Shown here piece after piece: positions 34,501 through 43,459 of a stretch of DNA of 64,000 bases (its first letter is position 1; each line of letters opens with the position of its first letter). A program made the position numbers and the translations under genes. The DNA comes from Mesorhizobium qingshengii. Its GTDB lineage: Bacteria > Pseudomonadota > Alphaproteobacteria > Rhizobiales > Rhizobiaceae. The stretch covers positions 434,001 to 498,000 of the forward strand of contig NZ_JAPFQA010000001.1 in assembly GCF_027563465.1 (NCBI RefSeq), read 5' to 3'. Under the pieces are notes generated by a model. The model was not told the origin of the DNA, made no database searches, and saw only the letters and a list, made by a program, of their open reading frames with translations.

Positions 34501-35784
34501 TTGTCCGCACCATTTTCTGATCCGATCTGGCGCAAGCCGCAGGCGGCTTCCAAGTTTCAGGGGCTTTTTCCAAGCGGTGATCGTGTCGATGTCGTGGTTG
34601 TCGGTGGCGGTATCATGGGGCTGTCGACGGCGCTGCATGCTGCTCGCCTTGGCATGTCTGTGCAGGTGCTGGAGGCCGGTGAAATCGGCCAGGGCGCGTC
34701 GGGGCTCAATGGCGGGCAGGTCATTCCCGGCCTGAAGTATGATCCGGAATGGCTGCAGGAGCATTTTGGCGAGGAGCGCGGCGAGGCGCTTGTCAATTTT
34801 GCCGCCTCGACCGCCGATGCGGTGTTCGAACTGATCCGCGACGAACGACTGTCGGTGCCGTTCGTCCGCAATGGCTGGATCCAGGCGGCTCATACCGAGG
34901 TTGCACTGAAGGCAGCGGCAAACCGCGACCGGCAATGGCGGGCGCGGGGTGCCGACGTCAAGCTTCTGAGCGCGGCGGAGATCGCCACGATGACCGGCGC
35001 GCGCGGCTATCTCGGCGGCTGGCTCGATCGCCGCGCCGGTGTGATCGATCCGCTTGCCTATACGTCGGAACTCGCCCGGGTCGCAGCGGCGGCCGGTGTG
35101 AGGATAGCCGAGCGCCAAAGGGTCGTTCGGCTCACCAATGCCGCCGATGTCTGGCGCATTTCAACCGGAAATGGCGCGGAATTGCAAGCCAAGGCCGTCG
35201 TTCTGGCGACCAACGCCTACACGGACAGCCTGGTCCCCGGCCTCGCCGAGACGATCGTGCCGTTGCATTCCTTCCAGATTGCGACCGCGCCATTGCCGCC
35301 TGACCTGGCAGCCAGGATCCTGCCGGAAGGGCAGGCGGTGTCGGATTCCAGGCGCATCCTTGTCTATTACCGCAAGAGCGCCGATGGGCGGCTGGTTCTC
35401 GGCGGGCGCGGCCGCATGGCCTTGCCGTCGAGCGCCGGTGACTGGGCGCATCTCGAGCACGCGCTGCTGCGGCTCTATCCGGCGCTGTCTGGTCTCGCCA
35501 TCGAAAGGCGCTGGTTCGGCCGGGTGGCAATGACGCCGGACCATCTTCCGCATATCCACGAGCCCGAGCGGGGCCTCGTCGCCGTGGTCGGCTGCCAGGG
35601 CCGCGGCGTCGGCCTGATGACGGCGCTTGGCGAGCGCCTCGCGGGCTATCTCCAAAGCGGTGATGCCAGGCAATTGCCATTTCCGCTTTCGCCGATCCGG
35701 CCGATTCCGTTCCATGCTTTCCGCCAGGTCGGCGTTGCCGCAACGATCGCCTGGTATCGCTTGCTCGATGCGCTGGAGCGTTGA
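34501..35784 (+). CDS. FAD-dependent oxidoreductase (DAO family), PuuB-like amine oxidase
   Basis: A 427-residue flavoprotein of the glycine-oxidase/gamma-glutamylputrescine-oxidase group. The FAD-binding VVVGGGIMGLSTALHAARLG (about 32-51) is followed by the GASGLNGGQV motif typical of PuuB-like proteins, and the C-terminal GCQGRGVGLMTALG closes the FAD site. It starts with TTG at 34501 after an AGGTGA. It is followed by a complete polyamine-type ABC transporter, so its likely job is oxidation of a polyamine or gamma-glutamyl-polyamine. No PuuA-like ligase is in the window, so direct amine oxidation is possible too. Confidence 0.85.
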   Translation: MSAPFSDPIWRKPQAASKFQGLFPSGDRVDVVVVGGGIMGLSTALHAARLGMSVQVLEAGEIGQGASGLNGGQVIPGLKYDPEWLQEHFGEERGEALVNFAASTADAVFELIRDERLSVPFVRNGWIQAAHTEVALKAAANRDRQWRARGADVKLLSAAEIATMTGARGYLGGWLDRRAGVIDPLAYTSELARVAAAAGVRIAERQRVVRLTNAADVWRISTGNGAELQAKAVVLATNAYTDSLVPGLAETIVPLHSFQIATAPLPPDLAARILPEGQAVSDSRRILVYYRKSADGRLVLGGRGRMALPSSAGDWAHLEHALLRLYPALSGLAIERRWFGRVAMTPDHLPHIHEPERGLVAVVGCQGRGVGLMTALGERLAGYLQSGDARQLPFPLSPIRPIPFHAFRQVGVAATIAWYRLLDALER

Positions 35785-35807
35785 CTGCGGCATCAACGGG
35801 ATTCCGC

Positions 35808-35836
35808 TTGACAGTTTCATGAATATGAAAAAGTCT
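35808..35836 (+). promoter_or_regulatory. Promoter with internal operator before the polyamine transporter genes
   Basis: A consensus -35, TTGACA (35808-35813), is followed by the perfect inverted repeat TTTCAT-GAAT-ATGAAA (35815-35830) and a weak -10 near 35831-35837. A regulator bound here would block polymerase directly. The nearby XRE-cupin protein (38968) is the obvious candidate. Start of the first permease is 20 bases further. Confidence 0.6.
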
Positions 35837-35855
35837 TAGGTAATTTCAAAATTCG

Positions 35856-36752
35856 ATGGGCAGGTCGATGTCGACCCTAGTTGCAACACGAGCGCCAGAG
35901 GCCCGGTCTTCATCGGGCTTCCGGATCGCCATGTTGCTGCCGGGCGCGCTGGTCACCTTCCTGCTGATCCTGTTTGCCCTCGGCCTGGTGCTTTTCCTCG
36001 CCTTTCGCGGCAATGACGGTTCGCTGCTCGGCGCCGGTTTCACGGTGGCGAACTTCGTCACCGTGGTTTCCGATCCGCTGTACTGGACGGTGACGCTGCG
36101 CTCGCTGGTCATTGCCGCTGTGGTCACGCTGGCCACGGTCGTCACCGCCTATCCCGTCGCCTACTATCTCGCCTTTCATGCCGGACGACGGCGTGGCCTG
36201 CTGCTGTTCCTGGTGACGCTGCCGTTCTGGACCAGCTATCTCCTGCGCGTCTTCGCCTGGAAGATCGTCCTGGCCTACAATGGCGTGCTGAATTCGGCGC
36301 TTATCGAAAGCGGCATCTGGTCCGAGCCGACATTGGCCTTTCTCAACACGCCGGCCGCCGTCGTCGTCACGCTCGCCCACGCCTATGCGCCGTTCGCCAT
36401 CCTGCCGATCTATGTGGCGCTGGACACCATCCCGAAATCGCTGATCGAGGCCGCTTCCGATCTCGGCGCGAGACCCTTCACATCGTTCCGCCGGGTCGTG
36501 CTGCCCAATTCGATGCCGGGCGTGCTGGCGGCCGCCCTCGTCGTCTTCGTGCCGACGGTCGGCGACTATGTCACGCCAGCTCTCGTCGGCGGCCCGGCCA
36601 GTACGATGATCGGTACGTTGATCCAGGCTGAGTTCGGCAAGGCCAATGACTGGCCGTTTGGCGCCGCACTTTCCGTCGCCGTCATGCTGGTCATCCTCTG
36701 CGTGGTGCTGGTCGCGCGCTTCACCGACCGCAGATTTGGCAGCCGCACATGA
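35856..36752 (+). CDS. Polyamine-type ABC transporter permease (PotB-like)
   Basis: A 298-residue permease with six predicted spans and the EAA loop (EAASDLGARPFTSFRRVVLP, about 195-214). The first 20 residues are a short cytoplasmic tail. ATG at 35856 is used; an ATG four codons later has a similar claim, neither with a strong ribosome site. It overlaps the next permease by 4 bases (ATGA). Together they form the channel of a PotABCD-type importer for putrescine, spermidine or a related cation. Confidence 0.9.
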   Translation: MGRSMSTLVATRAPEARSSSGFRIAMLLPGALVTFLLILFALGLVLFLAFRGNDGSLLGAGFTVANFVTVVSDPLYWTVTLRSLVIAAVVTLATVVTAYPVAYYLAFHAGRRRGLLLFLVTLPFWTSYLLRVFAWKIVLAYNGVLNSALIESGIWSEPTLAFLNTPAAVVVTLAHAYAPFAILPIYVALDTIPKSLIEAASDLGARPFTSFRRVVLPNSMPGVLAAALVVFVPTVGDYVTPALVGGPASTMIGTLIQAEFGKANDWPFGAALSVAVMLVILCVVLVARFTDRRFGSRT

Positions 36753-37618
36753 GCGACGCACGCATGCAGGGAGGCGGCCGCTGGCTTGGCGTCTACGTCG
36801 TCGCCTACCTGGTCTTCCTTTATCTGCCGGTGTTGCTGATCCCGCTGTTTTCCATCAACAACTCGATCCAGGCAGCCTTTCCGCTGCAGGGTTTTACCTT
36901 GCAATGGTATGCGACGCTGTTCGGCAATTCAGCACTGTCCGGCGCACTTTTGAACAGTCTCGTCATCGGTGCCATTGCCGCCACCGGTGCTACGCTCTGC
37001 GGCATCACCGTATCCTACATGGACCTCTATGGCCGCTCGCCGCTGGCCGCCACCATCAGTGCCATCGCGCGGCTGCCGATCCTGATCCCGGGCGTCATTG
37101 TCGGCATATCGCTGCTGATCCTCGTCAATCTCATTGGTCTCGGGCCGTCGCGCGTCGCCATCGTTCTCGGCCACATTCTGGTGGCGCTGCCAACGACGGT
37201 GGTGATCATGCGCAGCCGCTTCGCGGCCATCCCGAAAACCATTCGCGAGGCGGCACTCGATCTCGGCGCCTCCGACTGGACGACCTTCCGGCGCGTGATG
37301 CTGCCGCTCAGCCTCCCGGCCATCGTTTCGGCCTTCATGCTGGCCTTCCTGATCTCGTTCGACGAATTCATCGTCGTCTTCTTCCTCGCTGGCACCGAGC
37401 CGACGCTGCCGCTCTACATCTGGAGCCAGCTGCGTTTCCCCAAATCGCTGCCGACGGTCATGGCGCTGGGCACGTCGATCCTGGCGGTCTCCTTCGTCAT
37501 TGCTGCAATCGCCGAAATCCTGCGCCATCGCGGCCTGTCCGCGCCGGCGCCTCGACCCGCGGATCCATCACAACCAAAACAAACCGAGAGAGGAGAACTG
37601 CAATGGCATTCGACCTGA
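36749..37618 (+). CDS. Polyamine-type ABC transporter permease (PotC-like)
   Basis: A 289-residue permease, six spans, EAA loop EAALDLGASDWTTFRRVMLP (about 166-185), then the FMLAFLISFDEFIVVFFLAG segment characteristic of PotC. The end of the gene overlaps the start of the binding-protein gene by 16 bases, so all three membrane and binding components are translated in a linked row. Confidence 0.9.
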   Translation: MSDARMQGGGRWLGVYVVAYLVFLYLPVLLIPLFSINNSIQAAFPLQGFTLQWYATLFGNSALSGALLNSLVIGAIAATGATLCGITVSYMDLYGRSPLAATISAIARLPILIPGVIVGISLLILVNLIGLGPSRVAIVLGHILVALPTTVVIMRSRFAAIPKTIREAALDLGASDWTTFRRVMLPLSLPAIVSAFMLAFLISFDEFIVVFFLAGTEPTLPLYIWSQLRFPKSLPTVMALGTSILAVSFVIAAIAEILRHRGLSAPAPRPADPSQPKQTERGELQWHST

Positions 37619-38661
37619 TAAAGACGGCCCGGGCTGGTCTGGCCGCCCTGGCATTGGCGCTGTCGTCGACCGTCGCCTTCGCCGGTGACAAGCTGCAATA
37701 TTTCACCTGGTCGGGCTACGAGCTGCCCGACTTCAACAAGAGCTTCCTCGCCGCGCACCCCGATGGCGTCGAGGCTTCTATCTTCGGTGACGACGATGAC
37801 GCCTTCACCAAGGTCAAGGCCGGCTTCCGCCCTGACATCGCCCATCCCTGCTATGACAAGGTGGCGCGCTGGAACAAGGAAGGCCTGTTGCAGCCGATCG
37901 ACACCAAGCGCATCAAGAACTGGGATTCGATCTTCCCGGTCTTCAAGAACCTGCCCGACCTGCAGGCCGGCGACGGCAGGGTCTGGATGGTGCCGTGGGA
38001 CTGGGGCAACACCTCGATCCTCTACCGCACCGATCTTGTGAAGAACCCGGAAGCGAGCTGGAACCTCCTGTGGGACAAGCAGTATGCCGGTCGCATGGCG
38101 ACGATCGACGCGGTGCATGACACGCCGATCGTCGCGGCGCTGCTGGCCGGCGTCAATCCGTTCGACATGACACCGGCCGAGATGGACAAGGTTGCGGCAA
38201 AGCTGCGCGAGCAGCGCCCGCTGCTCTCCAACTACACCACCGACATGACCTCGGTCGAGCAGGCGCTAGCAAGCGGCCAGCTGGTCGCCGCCATGACCTG
38301 GAACGCGTCCGCCACCTCGTTGAAGAAGCAGGGCGTGCCGGTCGAGTTCATGAAGCCGAAGGAAGGCATGCTGACCTGGGCCTGCGGCTTCGTCATGCTC
38401 AAGGACGCCAAGAATGTCGATCTCGCCTACGACTTCATCAACAGCCGTCTGGACGCCGACTCGGGCAAATACCTGATCGAGTCCTATGGCTATGGCAGCT
38501 CGCTGAGCTCTGCCTTTGCCACCGTGCCGAAGGAGGATCTGGAGAAATTGCAGCTCCCGTCCGATCCGGAAGTGATGCTGAAGACCACCATCTTCACCGG
38601 ACCAATGAAACAGAATGACGAACTCGCCAAGATGTTCGAGAAGGTGAAGGCTGGCGGCTGA
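37603..38661 (+). CDS. Polyamine-type ABC transporter periplasmic binding protein (PotD-like)
   Basis: A 352-residue SBP_bac_8/PotD-type protein with a signal peptide of about 26 residues ending in AFA-G. Residues typical of polyamine sites are seen in WSGYELPDFNKSF and in the acidic GDDDDAFTK segment. AGGAG precedes the ATG at 37603. The same frame stays open almost 1 kb upstream, but that part is only a shadow of the permease gene. It lacks the first-Met to TYxG start of some PotD proteins, so the ligand could be another cationic amine. Confidence 0.9.
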   Translation: MAFDLIKTARAGLAALALALSSTVAFAGDKLQYFTWSGYELPDFNKSFLAAHPDGVEASIFGDDDDAFTKVKAGFRPDIAHPCYDKVARWNKEGLLQPIDTKRIKNWDSIFPVFKNLPDLQAGDGRVWMVPWDWGNTSILYRTDLVKNPEASWNLLWDKQYAGRMATIDAVHDTPIVAALLAGVNPFDMTPAEMDKVAAKLREQRPLLSNYTTDMTSVEQALASGQLVAAMTWNASATSLKKQGVPVEFMKPKEGMLTWACGFVMLKDAKNVDLAYDFINSRLDADSGKYLIESYGYGSSLSSAFATVPKEDLEKLQLPSDPEVMLKTTIFTGPMKQNDELAKMFEKVKAGG

Positions 38662-38702
38662 GCTGAGGCTCCAGTTCCAGTGGAGACGACTAATTGCTGA
38701 AG

Positions 38703-38887
38703 TTGGCGCCGCCCCTCACCTGCCTGCCGGCATCCTCTCCCCGTATAGTGACGGGGAGAGGGGTGCTCTCGCCGCCGGTTCGCCAATCGCCAACGTCGCA
38801 AGAAGGGCACCGAGGTTACGGCCAGCCCCTTCTCCCCGTCACTATACGGGGAGAAGTGCCCGGCAGGGCGATGAGGGGCGGCGCCGA
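38703..38887. repeat. 185-base palindromic repeat with 60-base inverted arms
   Basis: Arms 38703-38763 and 38825-38887 are near-perfect complements (outer TTGGCGCCGCCCCTCA; inner CTCCCCGTATAGTGACGGGG) around a 61-base centre. Each arm alone also forms a CTCCCCGT...ACGGGGAG hairpin. It fills the 306-base gap between binding protein and regulator and holds no gene. In RNA it would fold into a long stem that could separate expression of the upstream transporter genes from the regulator and ATPase downstream. Confidence 0.85.
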
Positions 38888-38967
38888 CCCCCGATAAGAT
38901 GCGAATCCAATCCTGAAGCCGGCCTTGTGCGCTGCCGGCCTCAGATATTGCAAACAAGGACGAATGG

Positions 38968-39576
38968 ATGGACATGCTGGATGGAGCGGCTGAAAAGCCG
39001 AAGGACGACGCCGATGTGCGCGTCGGCCGGCGCGTGCGGGCGCTCAGGCTGGAGCGCGGGCTGTCGCTGGCTGACCTTGCCGCAAGGGCAGGCGTGTCGA
39101 TCGGCGCGCTCAGCCAGATCGAGCGTGGCATGTCCTCGCTGCGCGTCAAGGTGATCTGGCCGCTCGCCGCCGCGCTCGACATCGAGCCGTCGGCACTGAT
39201 CGCCGACGGCAACGATGCCGTCAGCGATCTCTATTGCGTGCGCGCCAACAGCCGTCGCGCCATCCCCGTCAAATCGGAAGGCATTGCCAAGGCGCTGCTG
39301 TCGCCGCCGGGTGCAACGTTGACCGGCATGCTGGTGACGGTGGAAGCCAGTGGCGGCACCGCCGAGGCCTATGCGCATGCCGGACATGAATTCGGCTTCG
39401 TCCTGTCGGGGGAGGTTGAACTGGTGGTGGATTCCACAAACTACGTGCTGAAGAGCGGCGATAGTTTTGCGTTCAAGAGCACGCTTCTGCATGCCTTCCG
39501 CAATCCGGGTGCCGAGCGCTGCCAGATCCTCTGGGTCAACACCACGAAACCGTCCGAGGTTCGCGATGGCGCCTGA
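38968..39576 (+). CDS. XRE-cupin transcriptional regulator (PuuR-like)
   Basis: A 202-residue protein with a Cro/CI helix-turn-helix (about 20-72, LADLAARAGVSIGALSQIE) and a C-terminal cupin_2 domain (about 120-190, AGHEFGFVLSGEVEL, then LLHAFRNPG). This is the layout of PuuR, the putrescine-responsive repressor. Being embedded between the binding protein and the ATPase of a polyamine-type importer supports that role. Its stop overlaps the ATPase start by 11 bases. Confidence 0.88.
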   Translation: MDMLDGAAEKPKDDADVRVGRRVRALRLERGLSLADLAARAGVSIGALSQIERGMSSLRVKVIWPLAAALDIEPSALIADGNDAVSDLYCVRANSRRAIPVKSEGIAKALLSPPGATLTGMLVTVEASGGTAEAYAHAGHEFGFVLSGEVELVVDSTNYVLKSGDSFAFKSTLLHAFRNPGAERCQILWVNTTKPSEVRDGA

Positions 39577-40651
39577 TCCTCTCGTCCGGCTACAAGCGGT
39601 CTCGAAGGTTTTTCCCGGCGGCATCGTCGGGCTCGACGCCGTCGATCTGGACATCGTCGGTGGCGAGTTTCTCACCTTGCTCGGCCCGTCCGGCTGCGGC
39701 AAGACCACCAGCCTGCGGGTCATTGCCGGCTTCGAAAGCCCGTCGAGTGGCAAGGTGTTGCTCGACGGCCGCGACATCACCGCGCTTCGGCCCTTCGATC
39801 GGCCGGTCAACACCGTGTTCCAGGACTACGCGCTGTTTCCGCACATGAACGTCGCCGAGAATGTCGGCTTCGGTCTGTCCTTGCGCAAGCTTTCCGGAGC
39901 CGAGCAGTCAAAACGCGTTGGCGAAGCCCTCGACATGGTCGGTCTCGCCGACAAGCTCAACGCCCGGGTGTCCGAACTCTCGGGCGGCCAGCGCCAGCGC
40001 GTCGCACTCGCCCGCGCCATCGTCTGCGAGCCGCGCGTGCTCTTGCTCGACGAGCCGTTGTCGGCGCTCGATGCGCATCTGCGCGAACAGATGCAGGTCG
40101 AACTGAAGCGGCTGCAGTCCAGGCTTGGCACCACCTTCGTCATGGTCACCCACGACCAGACCGAAGCGCTGTCGATCTCCGATCGCATCGTCGTCATGAA
40201 CAAGGGCCGCATCGAGCAGATCGCGCCGCCGGCGACGCTCTATGACCGGCCCGCCACCACATTCGTCGCCAGCTTCATCGGCACGATGAACCTGCTGCAG
40301 TCGCGCTTTGTCGGCCGCGACGGCGATCGCTTGCGGTTCGCCGCCGGCGCTCTGCCGCTGGAAGCCATGCCGGAAAATGGCGAGGCACCGAGCACGGGCG
40401 CAATGCGCATCATCGGCGTGCGTCCAGAGGATCTCCTGGCGACGACCAAAGCCACGGCCGGCACGGCGCCGGCGCGCGTCAACAGCATCGTCTTTCACGG
40501 CCGCACGCTGCGCCTGCATGCCGAACTCGAAAAAGGCGCACCTGTTGTCATCGATGCCCCGCGCCAGGCCGAGGGGTTTCAATTCAGCGTCGGCGACGTG
40601 GCGCATATCAGTCTGCGCCCTGGCGCCAACTGCCCTGTGCTGTCGGGCTAG
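39566..40651 (+). CDS. Polyamine-type ABC transporter ATP-binding protein (PotA-like)
   Basis: A 361-residue ATPase with Walker A GPSGCGKTT, signature LSGGQRQRVALARA, Walker B VLLLDEPLSALD and a C-terminal TOBE domain (about 275-355, MRIIGVRPEDLL). ATG at 39566 is inside the end of the regulator gene; the frame runs further upstream but only as a shadow. It completes the PotABCD-like importer, whose permeases and binding protein lie 1 kb upstream beyond the large palindromic repeat. Confidence 0.92.
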   Translation: MAPDPLVRLQAVSKVFPGGIVGLDAVDLDIVGGEFLTLLGPSGCGKTTSLRVIAGFESPSSGKVLLDGRDITALRPFDRPVNTVFQDYALFPHMNVAENVGFGLSLRKLSGAEQSKRVGEALDMVGLADKLNARVSELSGGQRQRVALARAIVCEPRVLLLDEPLSALDAHLREQMQVELKRLQSRLGTTFVMVTHDQTEALSISDRIVVMNKGRIEQIAPPATLYDRPATTFVASFIGTMNLLQSRFVGRDGDRLRFAAGALPLEAMPENGEAPSTGAMRIIGVRPEDLLATTKATAGTAPARVNSIVFHGRTLRLHAELEKGAPVVIDAPRQAEGFQFSVGDVAHISLRPGANCPVLSG

Positions 40652-40865
40652 TCTCATCCAGCGTCTCAAGGCTGCAGCCCAACTGCGCGCAGGACACGCC
40701 GTTCGGTGGTTACAGCCAAAGTCTGGCAACGGCCGCGAATACGCCCCTTAGGCAATTCATGCCGCCAATGCCGCAGCACCGGCGTCCGTTCCATTTTTGC
40801 TTGATTTGTTCCCTATTTGTTCTACAATTCCCAAACCGGATACAATTTGCCGATCGAGTTCAGTT

Positions 40866-41504
40866 ATGAGTGGGCAACCTGCATTCGGAACCGCCAGGAA
40901 CGGTCAGACCTTTTTCCAATGGGAAGAGTTCGAGCGACATTTCGACGACCGGATCTTCTTCGCCATCCTTGCCGAGAGCGCTATCGCGGGCACTCTCGCG
41001 CGGAAGGCTGTCGCCCTGGATCGGGAGTTAGGGTTGCAAGGCTGGTTTGTTCCGGAAGATCACATCCATATCTCGCTCGTCGGTCTCGGTGACCATGACG
41101 GATTTCCACAAGAGTTGGTCGAAATCGCCTGCCGCATAGGCTCGATGATCGTTGCAAAACCTTTCGAGGTTTCGTTCGATCGCCTGTCGGCTTTTGGCGG
41201 CGGTTCGCTTGTTCTGCGCGGTGGCAGTGGCAGCAATCCGGCACTGCAAGAATTCTGGCGCAACCTTACTGCGCTGATTTCCGACAGCCCGTTGAAATGC
41301 TTTCTCACAAAGTCCATCGAACCGCATGTCACGTTGCTACGCGATGAAGCGCATGTGCCCAAAATCCGCGAACGATCGATTGATCCAGTCGACTGGTTGG
41401 TGCGGGATTTTGTGCTGATTCACAGTCTCATCGGCAAGGGTGTCTACAAGGAGCGCGGACGTTGGCAATTGACCGGCCAGGACGATTCCCTGGCCGGTAT
41501 GTGA
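40866..41504 (+). CDS. 2'-5' RNA ligase family protein (2H phosphoesterase)
   Basis: A 212-residue protein with the two His-x-Thr/Ser motifs that define 2H phosphoesterases: H68-I-S70 in DHIHISLVG and HVT near 153 in IEPHVTLL. Such proteins act on 2'-5' linkages or cyclic phosphates of RNA. ATG at 40866 is preferred, although the frame is open to 40797, because the upstream residues do not fit the fold. It stands alone between two unrelated units. The cellular substrate is not known for this subfamily. Confidence 0.82.
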   Translation: MSGQPAFGTARNGQTFFQWEEFERHFDDRIFFAILAESAIAGTLARKAVALDRELGLQGWFVPEDHIHISLVGLGDHDGFPQELVEIACRIGSMIVAKPFEVSFDRLSAFGGGSLVLRGGSGSNPALQEFWRNLTALISDSPLKCFLTKSIEPHVTLLRDEAHVPKIRERSIDPVDWLVRDFVLIHSLIGKGVYKERGRWQLTGQDDSLAGM

Positions 41505-41632
41505 GAAATCGCCGTCACACAGCCGCGCTATATATATCGTCCTGACACGGCTTGTCAGCTGTCATGCGGGCAAAGGTGGCGGGCCGGCAAGCGCTTCCCT
41601 ACTTCGAGTGCGTCCGAACAGGAGGAACACAA

Positions 41633-41986
41633 ATGACCATCGCGGAAATTGCCAAGGATTTCACCGAGCTCCTCAAGCAGGGCGACCACAACGGTGCTGC
41701 CGAAAAATACAATGCCGACGATATCGCCAGCTACGAAGCCATGGAGGGACCGATGGCCGTCAGCCACGGCAAGGAGGCCCTCAGGCAGAAAAGCCAATGG
41801 TGGCAGGAAAACCACGAGGTCCATGGCGGCTCGGTCGAGGGACCCTACGTCAACGGCGACCAGTTCGCGGTTCGCTTCACATTCGACATAACGCCCAAGG
41901 CCACCGGCCAGCGTGTCACCATGGACGAGGTTGGCCTCTACACGGTCAAGAACGGCAAGATTACCGAAGAGCGTTTTTATTACTGA
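41633..41986 (+). CDS. SnoaL/NTF2-like domain protein
   Basis: A 117-residue protein with the cone-shaped SnoaL-like/NTF2 fold suggested by the helical start (IAEIAKDFTELLKQGDHNGAAEKY) and the beta-rich rest ending TVKNGKITEERFYY. ATG at 41633 follows AGGAGG at 8 bases. Proteins of this type may be enzymes, sensors or binding proteins; no catalytic Asp/His pair can be assigned here. It is a single gene with a 128-base upstream region. Confidence 0.8.
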   Translation: MTIAEIAKDFTELLKQGDHNGAAEKYNADDIASYEAMEGPMAVSHGKEALRQKSQWWQENHEVHGGSVEGPYVNGDQFAVRFTFDITPKATGQRVTMDEVGLYTVKNGKITEERFYY

Positions 41987-42069
41987 GATACCTCCGGCTT
42001 CGGAGCCTGCTCTTCGCTCCGAGATACAAGCATGGCGGCCGGGACGGCGTCCTGGCCGCCATGTGGTGC

Positions 42070-42549
42070 TCAAATCGTCTTCACATACTCGGCAAGCTGG
42101 TCGGCCACCGTGCCCCAGCCATCGAAGAAACCCATTTCTTCATGGTTCTTACGGGTGGCCTCGTCGCGGTGGATGGCGGTGGCGGTGTAGCGCGTGCCCT
42201 GGCCATCCGGCTGGAGGGAAATGACCGCGGTGATGAAGGGTTCGCCTGACGGCCGATAGCCCGGCAGCAGTGCATCCGTCCACACCAGCCGCTCGTTCGG
42301 CACGATGTCGAGATAGCAGCAATGGCGGTCGTTGACCTCATTGCCATCCGGCGACTGCATGCGCGTCCTGAATAACCCACCTGGCCGCAGATCGATCTCG
42401 CAGTCGGTGATGATCCAAGGCTTCGGCGTGAACCACTGCTTGACATGCTCCGGCTTCGTCCACGCCCGCCACAACAGTTCGCGCGGCGCATCGACGACGC
42501 GCTCCAGCACAAGATCCAGCCTGGGATCCGGCTTGAAGGGATAGCTCAT
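42070..42549 (-). CDS. SRPBCC (AHSA1-type) domain protein
   Basis: A 159-residue START-like domain protein ([36 protein letters not shown] at the end), the AHSA1 subgroup often found next to ArsR-type regulators. Its ATG overlaps the stop of the ArsR gene by 4 bases (ATGA). Function of such pairs is unknown; the domain binds hydrophobic ligands. Confidence 0.88.
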   Translation of the reverse strand: MSYPFKPDPRLDLVLERVVDAPRELLWRAWTKPEHVKQWFTPKPWIITDCEIDLRPGGLFRTRMQSPDGNEVNDRHCCYLDIVPNERLVWTDALLPGYRPSGEPFITAVISLQPDGQGTRYTATAIHRDEATRKNHEEMGFFDGWGTVADQLAEYVKTI

Positions 42550-42902
42550 TTTTCCTGCTCCTTGAGGGTCATCACATAGGCGTCGAACTGGTCGAGGCGG
42601 CGCTCCCACAGGGTACGTTGTTCGGCCAGCCAGTTTTCAGCGAGTTTCAGGGGCTCGGGCGCCAGTTGATAGGTCCTGACCCGGCCGGTCTTTTCCGAAC
42701 GCACCAGCCCGCAGACTTCCAGCACCTTGAGGTGTTCGATGAAGGAGGGCAGGGCCATTTCGAAAGGCTGCGCCAGTTCGCTGACCGAGGCTGGGCTGCG
42801 GTTCAGCCGCTCGACAACACGGCGTCGCGTCGGATCGGCAAGCGCGCGGAAGATGCCGTCGATCGGTGGAGGATTTGGATTTGTGGTTTGAAGACTTGTC
42901 AT
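42546..42902 (-). CDS. ArsR-family winged-helix regulator
   Basis: A 118-residue protein with an ArsR-type helix-turn-helix ([38 protein letters not shown]). The metal-binding Cys box of true ArsR (ELCVCDL) is absent, as in the SRPBCC-linked subgroup. It is the first gene of a two-gene operon with the SRPBCC protein and probably regulates itself and that gene. Confidence 0.88.
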   Translation of the reverse strand: MTSLQTTNPNPPPIDGIFRALADPTRRRVVERLNRSPASVSELAQPFEMALPSFIEHLKVLEVCGLVRSEKTGRVRTYQLAPEPLKLAENWLAEQRTLWERRLDQFDAYVMTLKEQEK

Positions 42903-43068
42903 GGGTCGGTCCCGGGCAGCGCCAAACGTGGCTCAAAAATACTTAGGAAAATTCCTTAGTGTTGGCAATCCCCAAAATGCGACCATGCGGGCCTGGGTGC
43001 TGGCAAAGCGGGAAAGGCGGTTTTAGGCTGCGAAACGGATTCGACTGTCAGCCCAAGGAAAGCACGCT

Positions 43069-43419
43069 TTGACGATCACCATGTACGGCATCACCAACTG
43101 CGACACGATCAAGAAGGCGCGGGTCTGGCTGGAGAGCCATGACGTGCCCTATCGTTTCCATGACTATCGGGCTGAAGGAATCGAGGCGGGCAAGCTGAAT
43201 GGCTGGGTCGGCAAGGTCGGGTGGGAAAAACTGCTCAACAAGGGCAGCACCACATTCCGCGAACTACCGGAGGCAGACAAGCAATCGCTCGACGAGAAGA
43301 AGGCCAAGGCGCTGATGCTGGCCAAGCCGACCATGATCAAGCGGCCGGTGCTGGAGATGGACGACAGGATTCTCGTCGGCTTCAAGCCGGATGTTTATCA
43401 GCAGGCGGTGGGGAAGTAG
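43069..43419 (+). CDS. ArsC-family reductase (YffB/Spx-like)
   Basis: A 116-residue thioredoxin-fold protein with the single N-terminal cysteine of this family (YGITNCDTIKKAR, C11) and the KRPVLEMDDRILVGF C-terminal motif. The pattern is that of YffB-like proteins, which may act as glutathione-dependent thiol reductases rather than arsenate reductases. TTG at 43069, after AAGGA, is used; an ATG four codons later would also work. Confidence 0.87.
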   Translation: MTITMYGITNCDTIKKARVWLESHDVPYRFHDYRAEGIEAGKLNGWVGKVGWEKLLNKGSTTFRELPEADKQSLDEKKAKALMLAKPTMIKRPVLEMDDRILVGFKPDVYQQAVGK

Positions 43420-43459
43420 CGGCGCTGTATGCCCTTCACATCGTCATCCTAACGATGGC

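Noticed and set aside
36646..38661. A 671-residue open frame ending at the polyamine binding protein
   Set aside because: Only the part from 37603 has protein character, signal peptide and ribosome site; the upstream third is the permease gene read in another frame.
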